From: Campylobacter sp.
GTDB taxonomy: Bacteria > Campylobacterota > Campylobacteria > Campylobacterales > Campylobacteraceae
Assembly: GCF_019423325.1 (NCBI RefSeq)
Contig: NZ_JAHZBQ010000001.1
Span: 806,001 to 870,000 of the forward strand
DNA: 64,000 nt
Reading direction: 5' to 3'
In this document: positions 27,396 through 36,609 of the stretch, piece after piece
Position numbering within the stretch: position 1 is the first letter of the stretch
Layout of the letters: every line of letters starts with the position of its first letter
Made by a program: the position numbers and the translations under genes
Notes under the pieces: model-generated
What the model was told of the DNA's origin: nothing
The model's database searches: none
The model's input: the letters and a program-made list of their open reading frames with translations, nothing else

Positions 27396-30005
27396 ATGAA
27401 CGAAACCATTGAAATTTTAACCGATAAAATGCGCTCTTTGCTCGAAAGCAGCGTTTCTTTGGCGATCCATTCTAAAAATAGCGAAGTGGACGTATTACAC
27501 ATGCTCTGGGCTTTGGTAGCCGACAGCGGCTCGGTTCTAAATCAAATTTTTAATAAATTTAGCATCGAAAAGACCGCGGTCGAGCTTGAGATCAAAAGCG
27601 AAATTTCAAATTTGCCGACCAGTTCAAACGTCACAAAGGAAAACGTGCGAATCTCGCGCGAGCTGATGAACTCGCTAGAGATCGCAAAAGGGCTGATGAC
27701 GAGCTCGGGCGATAAATTTATCGCCGTAGATACCTGGCTGATTGCAAATTTAAACGCAGATCCGCTAAAGAAAATTCTGTCTAAATTTGCAGATCTTATC
27801 GAGATCAAAAAGGAGCTAGAAGCGCTTCGCGGCGGCAAAAGCATCGATTCGCAAACCGCCGACGAGACGCTTGAGGCGCTTAGTAAATTCGGCGTCGATC
27901 TCACCGCTAAGGCGATCGCGGGCGAGCTCGATCCGGTCATCGGTCGCGACGAGGTGATCTCGCGAATGATGCAAATTTTAATCCGCAAGACGAAAAACAA
28001 TCCTATCCTACTGGGCGAGCCGGGCGTGGGAAAAACCGCGGTCGTCGAGGGTCTTGCTCAGCTGATCGCCAAAAAAGAGGTTCCGCTCAGCCTGCAAAAC
28101 AAACGCGTCATCGCGCTTGATATGAGTGCGCTGATTGCGGGCGCGAAGTACCGCGGCGAGTTTGAAGATAGGCTCAAAGCCGTCATAAACGAAGTCGTAA
28201 AAGCCGCAAACGTCGTACTTTTCATCGATGAAATTCACACCATCGTAGGCGCAGGCGCAAGCGAAGGCTCGATGGATGCCGCAAACATCCTAAAGCCCGC
28301 CCTTGCGCGCGGCGAGCTACATGCGATCGGCGCTACGACGCTGAAAGAATACCGAAAGTATTTTGAAAAAGACGCCGCACTTCAGCGCCGCTTCCAGCCC
28401 GTAACGGTCGCAGAACCTAGCGTGAGCGAGGCTACGGCGATCTTGCGCGGCATAAAGGAGCGGCTAGAGGTGCATCACAACGTCACCATCACCGATAGCG
28501 CGCTTGTGGCGGCTGCAAGGCTAAGCGACCGCTACATCAGCGATAGATTTCTGCCTGATAAGGCGATCGATCTGATAGACGAAGCGGCGGCGGAGCTTAA
28601 AATGCAGATCGAAAGCGAGCCCAACGAGCTTGCCAAGGCTAAGCGCGACATCCTCACGCTTCAGGTCGAAAAGGAAGCCCTTAAGATGGAGGATGACGGC
28701 AAAAACGACGAGCGGCTCGCGCAGATCGATAAAGAGATCGAAAATTTAACTGAGCAGAAAAATGCGCTTCAGGCTAAATTTGAAAACGAAAAGTCCGTAT
28801 TTGGAGGCATCAGCGAGGCGAAAAAAGCAATCGATAGCCTTAAAAACGAAGCCAGCCTAGCAAGACGCAACGGCGATCTTAGCAAGGCTGCCGAGATCGA
28901 GTACGGCAAGATCCCCGCCGCGCAGGCAAAGGTCAAGGAGCTTGAGGCGAAATGGGACGTGATGAAAGAAAACGGCGTGCTTTTGCGAAACCGCGTGGAC
29001 GATGAGAGCGTGGCTGAAATTTTAAGCAAATGGACGGGCATCTCGGTAAGCAAAATGCTCTCCTCCGAAAAGGAGAAATTCCTCCACATCGAGGAGCATC
29101 TAAAAGAAAGCGTCGTGGGGCAGGATGAGGCGCTGCACGCCATCGCTCGCGCCGTCAAGCGCAACAAAGCGGGGCTCGTAAACGAAAACCGTCCAATCGG
29201 AAGCTTTTTGTTCTTAGGCCCTACCGGCGTCGGCAAGACCGAGAGCGCAAAGAGCTTAGCGAGGTTTTTATTCGATGATGAGCGAGCGATGATCCGCTTT
29301 GATATGAGCGAGTATATGGAAAAGCACAGCGTCTCGCGCTTGCTCGGCGCGCCTCCTGGATACGTAGGCTATGATGAGGGCGGACAGCTTACCGAAGCGG
29401 TGCGCAGAAAGCCCTACTCTGTGCTGCTTTTTGATGAGATCGAAAAGGCGCACAAGGACGTTTTTAACATCCTGCTTGGAATTTTAGACGACGGGCGCGC
29501 GACCGATAACAAGGGCATTACGGTCGATTTCAAAAACACGATCATCATCCTAACGAGCAATATCGGCTCGGCTAAAATTATGGAGCTTGACGCCAAAAAT
29601 GCGGACAAGCCGCGCGAGGTCGCGCTTGCCGAGCGCGAGGAGGCGATAAAGAGCGAGCTGAAGAATTATTTCAAGCCCGAATTTATCAACCGTCTGGACG
29701 ACATCGTGATCTTCAACGCCCTAAGCGAGGACAATCTCATCAAAATCGTGGGCATTATGTTTAAGAGCCTGCAAAAAACGCTCGCAAATCGCGGCATTAA
29801 CGCGAGCCTAAGTGAAAATGCCAAAAAGCTCATCGCCTCGGCGGGCTTTGATATCGAATACGGCGCAAGACCGCTACGAAGGGCGCTCTACGATCTGGTG
29901 GAGGATAAGATCGCCGATATGATCCTAAGCGACGAGATCAAAACGGGCGATCGGATCGAAATCGGCGCGCGTGACGGCGAGATCGAGATAAAGAGGGTGA
30001 AGTAA
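27396..30005 (+). CDS. clpB: Disaggregating chaperone ClpB
   Basis: Hexameric AAA+ disaggregase working with DnaK. Domains in order: N-terminal Clp-N repeats (1-150), AAA1 with Walker A GEPGVGKT and Walker B LFIDEIH, the long coiled-coil M domain (~400-520) that marks ClpB, AAA2 with Walker A GPTGVGKTE and LLFDEIEKAH, and a C-terminal small domain (GARPLRRALYDLVEDKIADM). 869 residues, normal. ATG follows AGGAG by 7 bases. Monocistronic, with a perfect promoter upstream and CRISPR debris downstream. Confidence 0.97.
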   Translation: MNETIEILTDKMRSLLESSVSLAIHSKNSEVDVLHMLWALVADSGSVLNQIFNKFSIEKTAVELEIKSEISNLPTSSNVTKENVRISRELMNSLEIAKGLMTSSGDKFIAVDTWLIANLNADPLKKILSKFADLIEIKKELEALRGGKSIDSQTADETLEALSKFGVDLTAKAIAGELDPVIGRDEVISRMMQILIRKTKNNPILLGEPGVGKTAVVEGLAQLIAKKEVPLSLQNKRVIALDMSALIAGAKYRGEFEDRLKAVINEVVKAANVVLFIDEIHTIVGAGASEGSMDAANILKPALARGELHAIGATTLKEYRKYFEKDAALQRRFQPVTVAEPSVSEATAILRGIKERLEVHHNVTITDSALVAAARLSDRYISDRFLPDKAIDLIDEAAAELKMQIESEPNELAKAKRDILTLQVEKEALKMEDDGKNDERLAQIDKEIENLTEQKNALQAKFENEKSVFGGISEAKKAIDSLKNEASLARRNGDLSKAAEIEYGKIPAAQAKVKELEAKWDVMKENGVLLRNRVDDESVAEILSKWTGISVSKMLSSEKEKFLHIEEHLKESVVGQDEALHAIARAVKRNKAGLVNENRPIGSFLFLGPTGVGKTESAKSLARFLFDDERAMIRFDMSEYMEKHSVSRLLGAPPGYVGYDEGGQLTEAVRRKPYSVLLFDEIEKAHKDVFNILLGILDDGRATDNKGITVDFKNTIIILTSNIGSAKIMELDAKNADKPREVALAEREEAIKSELKNYFKPEFINRLDDIVIFNALSEDNLIKIVGIMFKSLQKTLANRGINASLSENAKKLIASAGFDIEYGARPLRRALYDLVEDKIADMILSDEIKTGDRIEIGARDGEIEIKRVK

Positions 30006-30101
30006 AATCGGGCGGAATTTATCCTGCAGGGTAAATTCCTCGCTTTGGTGGAGTAAATTTGGCGAGGTGAATCTAATACTTTATTAATATAAATTGGGCG
30101 A

Positions 30102-30455
30102 ATAATCTATCCCCTTAGGAATTGAAACAGCAAATTCATCTCGCTTGCCGGAAGCGTATTGTAGTAGAATTTCATCCCGTTGGGAATTGAAACGTCGCAT
30201 ATGTATGACGCATAACGTATAACTTACGCAGAATTCCATCCCGTTGGGAATTGAAACTTTAAGAAATTTATCCAGTAAGCGTCATCCTCATCGGGCAGAA
30301 TTCCATCCCGTTGGGAATTGAAACTTTGCTTGTCTATATACGAAGGGCAGCGCGCGTAACGTAGAATTCCATTCCATTAGGAATTGAAACGTGATATACT
30401 TCATCGCGTAGCCCGTGGCGTTGTGCATAATTCCATTCCATTAGATAGAATTCCA
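30102..30455 (+). CRISPR. Satellite CRISPR array, plus-oriented, six decaying repeats
   Basis: Repeats read as the reverse complement of the main array's repeat (start GTAGAATTCCAT, end GGGAATTGAAAC). Copies: ~30102-30128 (decayed), 30164-30193, 30228-30257, 30295-30324, 30361-30390 and ~30425-30455 (decayed). Five spacers of 34-37 bases separate them. Given the ATTGAAAC handle rule, it would be transcribed rightwards, opposite to the main array. No leader or cas gene adjoins it; both end copies are degenerate. It lies in the clpB-ppk2 gap. Confidence 0.92.
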
Positions 30456-30582
30456 AAGGATCTTGAGGAGCACAATCATAGAATTTAATGCCTTTCTATG
30501 ATTAGGAAATAAATTCCTAATAAGCAATTTTCTTAGCAAGCCTCCATGGCAATTCTTAGCGAGTAATCTTCATTGGCAAGAT

Positions 30583-31485
30583 TTAGCCCTTTTTCTTATC
30601 CTTTTTGTTCTTGCGAGAGGGGCTTCCCAGCTTGCGCCAAGCCTCGCTTTTTTGGCTATCCTCCATTAGCACTATCTCCCTGGCTCCGTTTCGCACGAGG
30701 TTTGGGTCCACCGCAAGCTCCTTCGCGTCGATCTTTTCGGGATAGTCTATGCGCGAGAGTATGCAGCGGAAGGCGTTTAGCCGCGCGATCTTTTTGTCGT
30801 TGCTATCAAGGATCGTCCACGGCGCAAACTCGGTATTCGAAGCGAGCAGCATCGAGTATTTTGCGAGCGTGTATTGATTCCACAGCTCCTGTGATCTCGC
30901 ATCCACCGGCGAGAGTTTATATTGCTTCAGCGGATCGGTACGGCGCGATTCGAAGCGCCTTTTTTGCTCCTCTTTGGAGACTGAGAAGTAAAATTTAAAC
31001 AAAATTATCCCCGCACTTACCAAAAGCTCCTCAAATTTAGGCACTTGACGCAGGAAATCTTTATGTTCGGCGTGGGTGCAAAAGCCCATCACGGGCTCGA
31101 CCATCGCGCGGTTGTACCAGCTGCGGTCAAAGATCGTGATCTCGCCGCCGCTGGGTAGGTGCGCGACGTAGCGCTGGAAGTACCACTGCGTCTTTTCGAC
31201 ATTGCTCGGCTTTTCGAGCGCTACGATGCGGCATCCGCGCGGGTTTAGGTGCTCGGTTAAACGCTTGATCGTGCCGCCTTTGCCCGCCGCGTCGCGCCCC
31301 TCCATCAAAATCAAAATTTTTAAGCCTTTTTCTTTTACGAATTTTTGCAGCTTCAAAAGCTCGATCTGGTATCTCTCAAGCAGGGTTTCGTAGTCTTTGA
31401 ACGAGATTTTTTCGTACTTTGAGCTTTTAAATTCTATCTCTTTCAGCGCTATTTCGCCTGTTTCGGTTTTGATTTCTTTGCTCAT
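30583..31485 (-). CDS. ppk2: Polyphosphate kinase 2
   Basis: PPK2-family kinase that moves phosphate between polyphosphate and nucleoside di- or monophosphates. Walker A GRDAAGKGGTIKRL, then GCRIVALEKPSN, QRYVAHLPSGGEITIFDRSWYNR (the lid/Walker B region) and AHKDF-like KDFLRQVPKFEELL. 300 residues, a single-domain member. The C-terminus is Lys-rich (SRKNKKDKKKG). It stands alone; ATG at 31485 follows TAGGAGGCGAT. Confidence 0.94.
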   Translation of the reverse strand: MSKEIKTETGEIALKEIEFKSSKYEKISFKDYETLLERYQIELLKLQKFVKEKGLKILILMEGRDAAGKGGTIKRLTEHLNPRGCRIVALEKPSNVEKTQWYFQRYVAHLPSGGEITIFDRSWYNRAMVEPVMGFCTHAEHKDFLRQVPKFEELLVSAGIILFKFYFSVSKEEQKRRFESRRTDPLKQYKLSPVDARSQELWNQYTLAKYSMLLASNTEFAPWTILDSNDKKIARLNAFRCILSRIDYPEKIDAKELAVDPNLVRNGAREIVLMEDSQKSEAWRKLGSPSRKNKKDKKKG

Positions 31486-31593
31486 ATCGCCTCCTAAAAA
31501 TTTTGAGGAATTTTACAAAAAAGTTCTTTATATTACACTATAAATTCATACTTATTACGTTAGAATGTAGGAAAAAATTTCAAAGGATAAAAT

Positions 31594-33567
31594 TTGATCA
31601 GATCACTTATTTTGGCAGCGTTTCTTCTTTTAGGCTTGGGCGCCGAGCCCCTGAAACCCTCCGATGCGTTCAAGCTTAATGCGGCGGCGCAAAGCGATAG
31701 CGTAACGCTAAGCTTCGATATCGCGGACGGGGTCTATCTCTATCAAAACGAGATAAAAATTTTCACTGACGGCGCGGAGGTAACGAATTTAATAAATCTG
31801 CCCGCCGCGACCGAATATAAGGATTATAAAATTTACGAGGGCAAATTTAGCATCACCGTGCCTTTGGGCCTCGTGCTTGCAAATGCCGCAGACAGCGATG
31901 ATTTCGTGCTTAATGGTGATTTTTTGGGATGCACTAAAGCGGGCTTTTGCTACCAGCCGCAGCAGTTCGGCTTTAGCTTTAAGCGCGTGGTGGAGGGCTA
32001 TGAGATCAGCAAAATTTCAAACTCCGAACTGAAAAAATATAGAAAAGGCGCAAATTACGCGCAGATTTCTGCCGCAGACAGCGCACAAGGCGGGGCTGTA
32101 AATTTTAAAAGCAATGCCGCAGCTTCGGGCGCAGAGGCAAATTCCTTGGCAAGCTCGCACGCAGCGGGGAATTCCGCGGCAAGCTCGGCTGAAAACACTG
32201 CTGTAAATTCCGATGAATCCTCCGCTCACAAAAATCCACGCGGCGCAAATCCCATCTCCGAACAGGATAAAATTTTAAACGTTCTTGGCGGCAAAAGCTT
32301 CATCGCGGCGATCGCGCTGTTTTTTGGTTACGGCGTGTTGCTTTCGCTAAGCCCTTGCGTCTATCCGCTCATCCCGATCCTCTCGTCGATCATCGTGGCG
32401 AAAACTTCCTCGAAGCCGAGCGCGAAAAAAAGCCTCGCCGTAAGCCTTGCGTATATTCTCGGGATGGCGAGCTCGTATGCGATTTTAGGAGCTTTCGTGG
32501 CGGTTTTCGGGCAAAATTTACAGGGCCTGCTGCAAACTCCGCCCGCACTGATCCTAACCTCGCTGATATTCGCTGCGCTCGCGTTTTCTATGTTTGGATT
32601 TTATGAGATCCGCTTGCCTGCGCGCTTTCAGAGCTTTTTAAATAGCAAAAGCGAAAATGCTGGCGGCCTGATCGGAGTTTTTTCGATGGGGCTTATCTCG
32701 GCGCTCGTCGTATCGCCGTGCATCTCCGCTCCGCTTGCAGGCGCGCTCGTTTACATCGCGGGCAGCGGCGACGTTCTGCTGGGTGCGGCGGCTCTTTTTG
32801 CGCTTGGGCTCGGAAGCGGCGCACTGCTGCTTGTGGTGGGGCTCGGCGGCGCATTGCCTAGGCCGGGAGCTTGGATGGAGGCGGTGCCTAAAATTTTTGG
32901 CTTTTTGCTGCTTTTTACGGCTGTGTGGATTTCGCGCACGCTCATCGGCGAAAATTTAAGCCTGCTGATTTATGCGGTTTTGGGCGCGATTTTCGCAGGA
33001 TTTTTGGGGCTGTTTGACGGCGGCGCGAGCGGGATAAAGCGCGCTTTGGCCCTTATAATCGCGCTATATTCGGCGCTGCTACTCGCGGGCTTTGCCAGCG
33101 GCGCGAGAGATTTTTCCAGACCGCTTGGTAATCTAATCCCGCAAAGCACGAGATATTCCAGCGGCGGTTTGGGCGGCGAGAGCTTGCAAGCGGGCGAAAT
33201 TTTTCGCGTTAAAAATTTAAGCGGCGCACATTTTTCGTTTGTGCACGATCTGGCGCAGCTGCGCGGCGAAATAGAAAATTCCAAAAAGCCCGTGATAGTG
33301 GATTTTTGGGCTAGCTGGTGTAAAAATTGCGAGCAGAGCGAGCGAGCGTTCGCAGATCCCGCTCTTGCTGGCGCTCTTGATAAATTTAGCCTTTTAAAGA
33401 TCGATCTTAGCGAAGATAGCGAGCAAAATAGGGCGATAAAAACGCATTTTAACGTATTCGGCCCGCCTACGATTCTGTTTTTTAAAGAGGGCGCCGAGAT
33501 TGCGAACCTGCGCCAGATCGGCAGCGTAAATTCCGAAAAGCTGGCCGAAATTTTAACCGAAATTTAG
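31594..33567 (+). CDS. dsbD: Thiol:disulfide interchange protein DsbD with a low-complexity insert
   Basis: Carries electrons from cytoplasmic thioredoxin to periplasmic proteins. Layout: signal peptide (residues 1-17); N-terminal domain with GDFLGCTKAGFCYQP (redox Cys pair); Ser/Ala/Asn-rich spacer (~155-225); eight-helix membrane core with LSPCVYPLIP and VVSPCISAPLAG, the two membrane Cys; C-terminal thioredoxin domain with WASWCKNCEQ. All six Cys are present. The start is TTG 31594 with AAAGGA upstream. The spacer (ANSLASSHAAGNSAASSAEN) is far longer than in DsbD proteins I remember and shares wording with inserts in engB and the acetyltransferase. Confidence 0.93.
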   Translation: MIRSLILAAFLLLGLGAEPLKPSDAFKLNAAAQSDSVTLSFDIADGVYLYQNEIKIFTDGAEVTNLINLPAATEYKDYKIYEGKFSITVPLGLVLANAADSDDFVLNGDFLGCTKAGFCYQPQQFGFSFKRVVEGYEISKISNSELKKYRKGANYAQISAADSAQGGAVNFKSNAAASGAEANSLASSHAAGNSAASSAENTAVNSDESSAHKNPRGANPISEQDKILNVLGGKSFIAAIALFFGYGVLLSLSPCVYPLIPILSSIIVAKTSSKPSAKKSLAVSLAYILGMASSYAILGAFVAVFGQNLQGLLQTPPALILTSLIFAALAFSMFGFYEIRLPARFQSFLNSKSENAGGLIGVFSMGLISALVVSPCISAPLAGALVYIAGSGDVLLGAAALFALGLGSGALLLVVGLGGALPRPGAWMEAVPKIFGFLLLFTAVWISRTLIGENLSLLIYAVLGAIFAGFLGLFDGGASGIKRALALIIALYSALLLAGFASGARDFSRPLGNLIPQSTRYSSGGLGGESLQAGEIFRVKNLSGAHFSFVHDLAQLRGEIENSKKPVIVDFWASWCKNCEQSERAFADPALAGALDKFSLLKIDLSEDSEQNRAIKTHFNVFGPPTILFFKEGAEIANLRQIGSVNSEKLAEILTEI

Positions 33568-33615
33568 TGAAATTTAGATAGATTTCAAACAAAATTTAGT
33601 TTTAAGGATTGCGCG

Positions 33616-34194
33616 ATGATAAGCAAAAATAGGGCTACGAAAGAGACTAAAATCGAGCTTGAGCTTGAGCTTTACGGGCGCGGCGCAGCGCAGATACAAA
33701 CTGGCATCGGTTTTTTCGATCATATGCTTGGCGCGTTTGCCAAGCACGCGTGGATCGATCTGAACCTACGCTGTGAGGGCGATTTGCAGGTCGATTTTCA
33801 CCACAGCGTCGAAGACTGCGGCATAGTGCTCGGAAGCGCGATCAAAGAGGCGATCTATCCCGCGCAAAATATCGAGCGCTTCGGCGATAGCGTCCTCGTG
33901 ATGGACGAGGCGGCGGTTTCTGCAGCGCTTGATTTTTCCAACCGCGCGTTTTTGGTATTTGATTGCCCGAGCCTGAAGCGCGGCAAGATCGGCGAATTCG
34001 ACGCCGAGCTCGTGGAGGAATTTTTCCGCGCTTTGGCTTTCAACGCAAATTTCACGCTTCATATAAGCCAGATTCGAGGCGAAAATCTGCATCACGTCGC
34101 AGAAGCCGCGTTTAAGGCGCTCGCCGTCGCATTTCGTCGCGCGATAAGTATCAACGAGCGCGCTGGCGTGCCTAGCACTAAGGGCGTTTTATAG
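33616..34194 (+). CDS. hisB: Imidazoleglycerol-phosphate dehydratase
   Basis: Sixth step of histidine synthesis, a manganese enzyme. FDHMLGAFAKHAW, DFHHSVEDCGIVLG and LHHVAEAAFKALA supply the metal-binding His residues. 192 residues: the single-function bacterial form, without the phosphatase domain of E. coli HisB. The ATG at 33616 follows AAGGATTGCGCG. No other his gene adjoins. Confidence 0.96.
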   Translation: MISKNRATKETKIELELELYGRGAAQIQTGIGFFDHMLGAFAKHAWIDLNLRCEGDLQVDFHHSVEDCGIVLGSAIKEAIYPAQNIERFGDSVLVMDEAAVSAALDFSNRAFLVFDCPSLKRGKIGEFDAELVEEFFRALAFNANFTLHISQIRGENLHHVAEAAFKALAVAFRRAISINERAGVPSTKGVL

Positions 34195-34224
34195 CGGTAG
34201 AGGGGCGTTAAATTAAAAACGGAA

Positions 34225-34245
34225 GCTAAATTTAATAAATTTAGC
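34225..34245. repeat. Perfect AT-rich hairpin after hisB
   Basis: GCTAAATTTA and TAAATTTAGC flank a single A, a 21-base perfect inverted repeat 31 bases after the hisB stop. It lacks a GC-rich stem and a T run, so termination is only possible. The rest of the gap to 34458 shows nothing else. Confidence 0.5.
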
Positions 34246-34458
34246 AATTCGTGGTTTTGTAATTTTATCGGCGTTTGAAATTTTACTCTCGCCGCTGCTT
34301 GAAATTTGCAAAATTTCGCTTTTGTTCGGGCGAGGATCGCCGCTTTATTAAGATCGCTTGCTCTAGCGTATTTGCGCTTGTGCTCTTGCTTGACGGGCGC
34401 GTAAATTTAATCGGCGCGCTAAAATGCTGCTTTGTACATTAAAATTTAAAGGTAAAAA

Positions 34459-34884
34459 ATGAATATTTTCGGATCGCTTATGGAGATTTTAAATGTGCTG
34501 TTTTTGATCTGCTTTGTTTGGCTTGTCGCGTGCTTGATTAAATTTATCAGATCAAAAGATGAGCCGGAGCGCCATAAAAGAGATAAAAAATTTCTAATTA
34601 TTTCGATGGTTGTGTTTGCATGCGCTTTTGCTCCATTCATATATTCTCAGTGGCTATTTGATCCTTTTTCTACACTTATCTTGGTTTTTACCTGGCTGCC
34701 GGTAATTTCGTTCATTTGGCTAATTGTAAGTTTAGTAAAATTTATTAGATCTGCTAAAAGCACGGCTGAGCGCCGTAGAAGAATTAGAAATCTCTTGATT
34801 CTCTCCGCGTTTTTATTCATAATCTTTTCAGCCGCCTTAATAGGCTTTTTATGGCTGCTTAACAACGCACTTGCGCATATGTGA
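34459..34884 (+). CDS. Four-helix membrane protein with internal duplication
   Basis: 141 residues. Two similar halves: ICFVWLVACLIKFIRSKDEPERHKRDKK and ISFIWLIVSLVKFIRSAKSTAERRRRIR each follow one helix and lead into another (FLIISMVVFACAFAPF, LLILSAFLFIIFSAAL). Each half is thus helix - IKFIRS basic loop - helix. AAAGG stands 7 bases before ATG. Followed closely by a 45-aa membrane peptide and a PstS-like gene. No family recognised. Confidence 0.72.
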   Translation: MNIFGSLMEILNVLFLICFVWLVACLIKFIRSKDEPERHKRDKKFLIISMVVFACAFAPFIYSQWLFDPFSTLILVFTWLPVISFIWLIVSLVKFIRSAKSTAERRRRIRNLLILSAFLFIIFSAALIGFLWLLNNALAHM

Positions 34885-34892
34885 GATACAAA

Positions 34893-35030
34893 ATGAGCGA
34901 TGAAATTTTTCAAAAAACGATCGCCGTAATATTTACGGCTTGGGCGATCAGCGTTTGCGCGCTAGTCGCAGCGGCGCTGTATCTGCAGAGCAAATGCTCG
35001 ATCATCTCCTATATCGCAAACGGAAACTAA
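34893..35030 (+). CDS. Small single-pass membrane protein, 45 aa
   Basis: Starts MSDEIFQKTIAVIF and ends SIISYIANGN, with one strong membrane helix (AVIFTAWAISVCALVAAALYL). ATG lies 8 bases after the upstream stop and its TAA is one base before the next ATG (35032), which argues that it is a real link in this operon. Only a weak ribosome site (GAGATACAAA) is seen. Unknown role; perhaps tied to the neighbouring substrate-binding protein. Confidence 0.62.
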   Translation: MSDEIFQKTIAVIFTAWAISVCALVAAALYLQSKCSIISYIANGN

Positions 35031-35031
35031 G

Positions 35032-35979
35032 ATGAAGCGTGCAATTATCGCCATTTTTCTGGTGTTTATCTTGGCGGCTTTCGATTTTGCGTTTTACCGC
35101 CTCGTCGTGAAGCGATACGTAAATCAAAGCAGCGCCGAGATGCAGGCCAAATCGATCGAGCTACATAAATTTCTGCCGTTTGATGAGGGCTCGCAGATCG
35201 TGCGCGTTAGCTCCAGTTTAAAACTTAGCGGCGATCTGCCGATAATCGACGGAGCAGCGGCTTTGTATCCCGTCTTTTCGGCATTCGTCGCGGCGAGCTA
35301 TCCGAAGGACAGCGTGGAATTTGACGGGCGAAATTTCACGAATGCTAGCAGGCTCAAATTTAGCAACACTCGCGGCGCATACAAGGCCGTAAGCGACGGC
35401 GAGGCGGATCTGATATTCGTCGCCGCCCCTTCGAAGCAGCAGCTTGATTACGCGCGAGAAAAGGGCGCAAATTTACGCTTCGTGCCGATCGGGCTGGAGG
35501 CGTTCGTCTTTATCGTAAATGCAAATAACAAAGTTTCAAGCTTAAGCGTGGATCAGGTGCGAGGAATTTATTCGGGGCAATATAGCGACTGGTCGCAGCT
35601 CGGCGGCGAGCGAATGCGAATAGATGCCGTGCAGCGAAACGCGGGCAGCGGCAGCCAGAGCGCATTTTTGAAATTTATGGGCGAGACGCAGCCTAAGCGC
35701 AAGATCACGGGCTTTTTCGGTAGCGCGATCGGCTTTTCGTTTCGATACTACGTCGAGGGGATCGTGCGAAACGGCGGCGTGAAGATGCTTAGCCTAAACG
35801 GCGCGTATCCTAACAAAGAAAATATCGCTAGCCGCAAATACCCGCTCGTAGCCGAAATTTACGCGGTTTACGATGAAAACAACAAAAACGAAAATATCCG
35901 CATCTTGATAGATTGGATCCTTTCACCGCAGGGGCAAAGTATCATCGAAAATAGCGGCTACGTGCCGATTAAGGGCTAA
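35032..35979 (+). CDS. PstS-like phosphate-binding-superfamily protein
   Basis: 315 residues. One N-terminal hydrophobic helix (IIAIFLVFILAAFDFAFYRLVV) acts as anchor or uncleaved signal. The periplasmic part follows the PstS/PBP-like fold: LPIIDGAAALYPVFSAFV (ligand-site start), GEADLIFVAAPSKQQL, VFIVNANNKVSSLSVDQVRGIYSG, and the signature RNAGSGSQSAFLKFMG. These proteins bind phosphate or a similar anion. No pst permease or ATPase genes lie nearby, so it may serve a sensing role. The ligand is inferred only. Confidence 0.82.
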   Translation: MKRAIIAIFLVFILAAFDFAFYRLVVKRYVNQSSAEMQAKSIELHKFLPFDEGSQIVRVSSSLKLSGDLPIIDGAAALYPVFSAFVAASYPKDSVEFDGRNFTNASRLKFSNTRGAYKAVSDGEADLIFVAAPSKQQLDYAREKGANLRFVPIGLEAFVFIVNANNKVSSLSVDQVRGIYSGQYSDWSQLGGERMRIDAVQRNAGSGSQSAFLKFMGETQPKRKITGFFGSAIGFSFRYYVEGIVRNGGVKMLSLNGAYPNKENIASRKYPLVAEIYAVYDENNKNENIRILIDWILSPQGQSIIENSGYVPIKG

Positions 35980-36065
35980 GATCGCAGCTTAAATTTATAC
36001 GGCGTTTGCCAAAAATTCAGCCAAATTTCGTTAAAATCATAAAATTTCAAAAAACGGAAAACAAA

Positions 36066-36554
36066 GTGATAAAGATCATATTTTTAGACGTAGACGGCTG
36101 CCTTAGCGACGGCGGGCTGTACCATTCAAACGGCGGCGAAGAGATGAAGAAATTTAACGTAAAAGACGGGTTTGGCATCCAGGAGTGGCAACGGCTGGGG
36201 CTAAAGGTCGCGATCATCACCGGCAAAAGCTCGCAAATCGTCGCAAACCGCGCGCGCGAGCTAAAGATCGATACGCTCTTTCAAGGCGAAAAAGATAAGC
36301 TCTCAAGGGCGGAGCAAATTTTAAAAAATTTTAACCTAAGCTTCGATGAGGCCGCTGCAATCGGCGATGATATAAACGACGCGAAGCTTTTAAATGCGGT
36401 CGCGATCAGCTTCAAGCCCGCCGATGCGCTAAGCTCGCTAAAAGCGGACGTCGCGCTAAGCAAAAACGGCGGCTGCGGCGCAGTGCGCGAGATGATCGAA
36501 ATACTCGTCGATAAAAACGGCATGCGCGAAGAGTGGAATAGTAAATGGCTGTAG
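36066..36554 (+). CDS. kdsC: 3-deoxy-D-manno-octulosonate 8-phosphate phosphatase
   Basis: HAD-family phosphatase making Kdo for lipopolysaccharide. Nucleophile motif FLDVDGCLSDGG, substrate loop NVKDGFGIQEWQRLGLKVAIITGKSS, and AIGDDINDAKLL (metal Asp residues) are intact. The frame is open from 36006, but the enzyme proper begins at GTG 36066 (VIKIIFLDVDG), giving 162 residues, the usual size; the preceding 20 codons are low-complexity filler. It opens the kdsC-lptC-lptA-engB run. Confidence 0.94.
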   Translation: MIKIIFLDVDGCLSDGGLYHSNGGEEMKKFNVKDGFGIQEWQRLGLKVAIITGKSSQIVANRARELKIDTLFQGEKDKLSRAEQILKNFNLSFDEAAAIGDDINDAKLLNAVAISFKPADALSSLKADVALSKNGGCGAVREMIEILVDKNGMREEWNSKWL

Positions 36555-36609
36555 TTTCGCAAGCGCGCGCGATGGGTAAAATTCCGCGCAGATCAAAGAG
36601 GACTGAGCG

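Noticed and set aside
28769..29236. 155-codon minus ORF inside clpB
   Set aside because: Shadow of the ClpB middle region; Ser/Leu-rich with no domain.
30573..30998. 141-codon plus-strand ORF
   Set aside because: Antisense to ppk2; Arg/Ser/Cys-rich shadow composition, no ribosome site.
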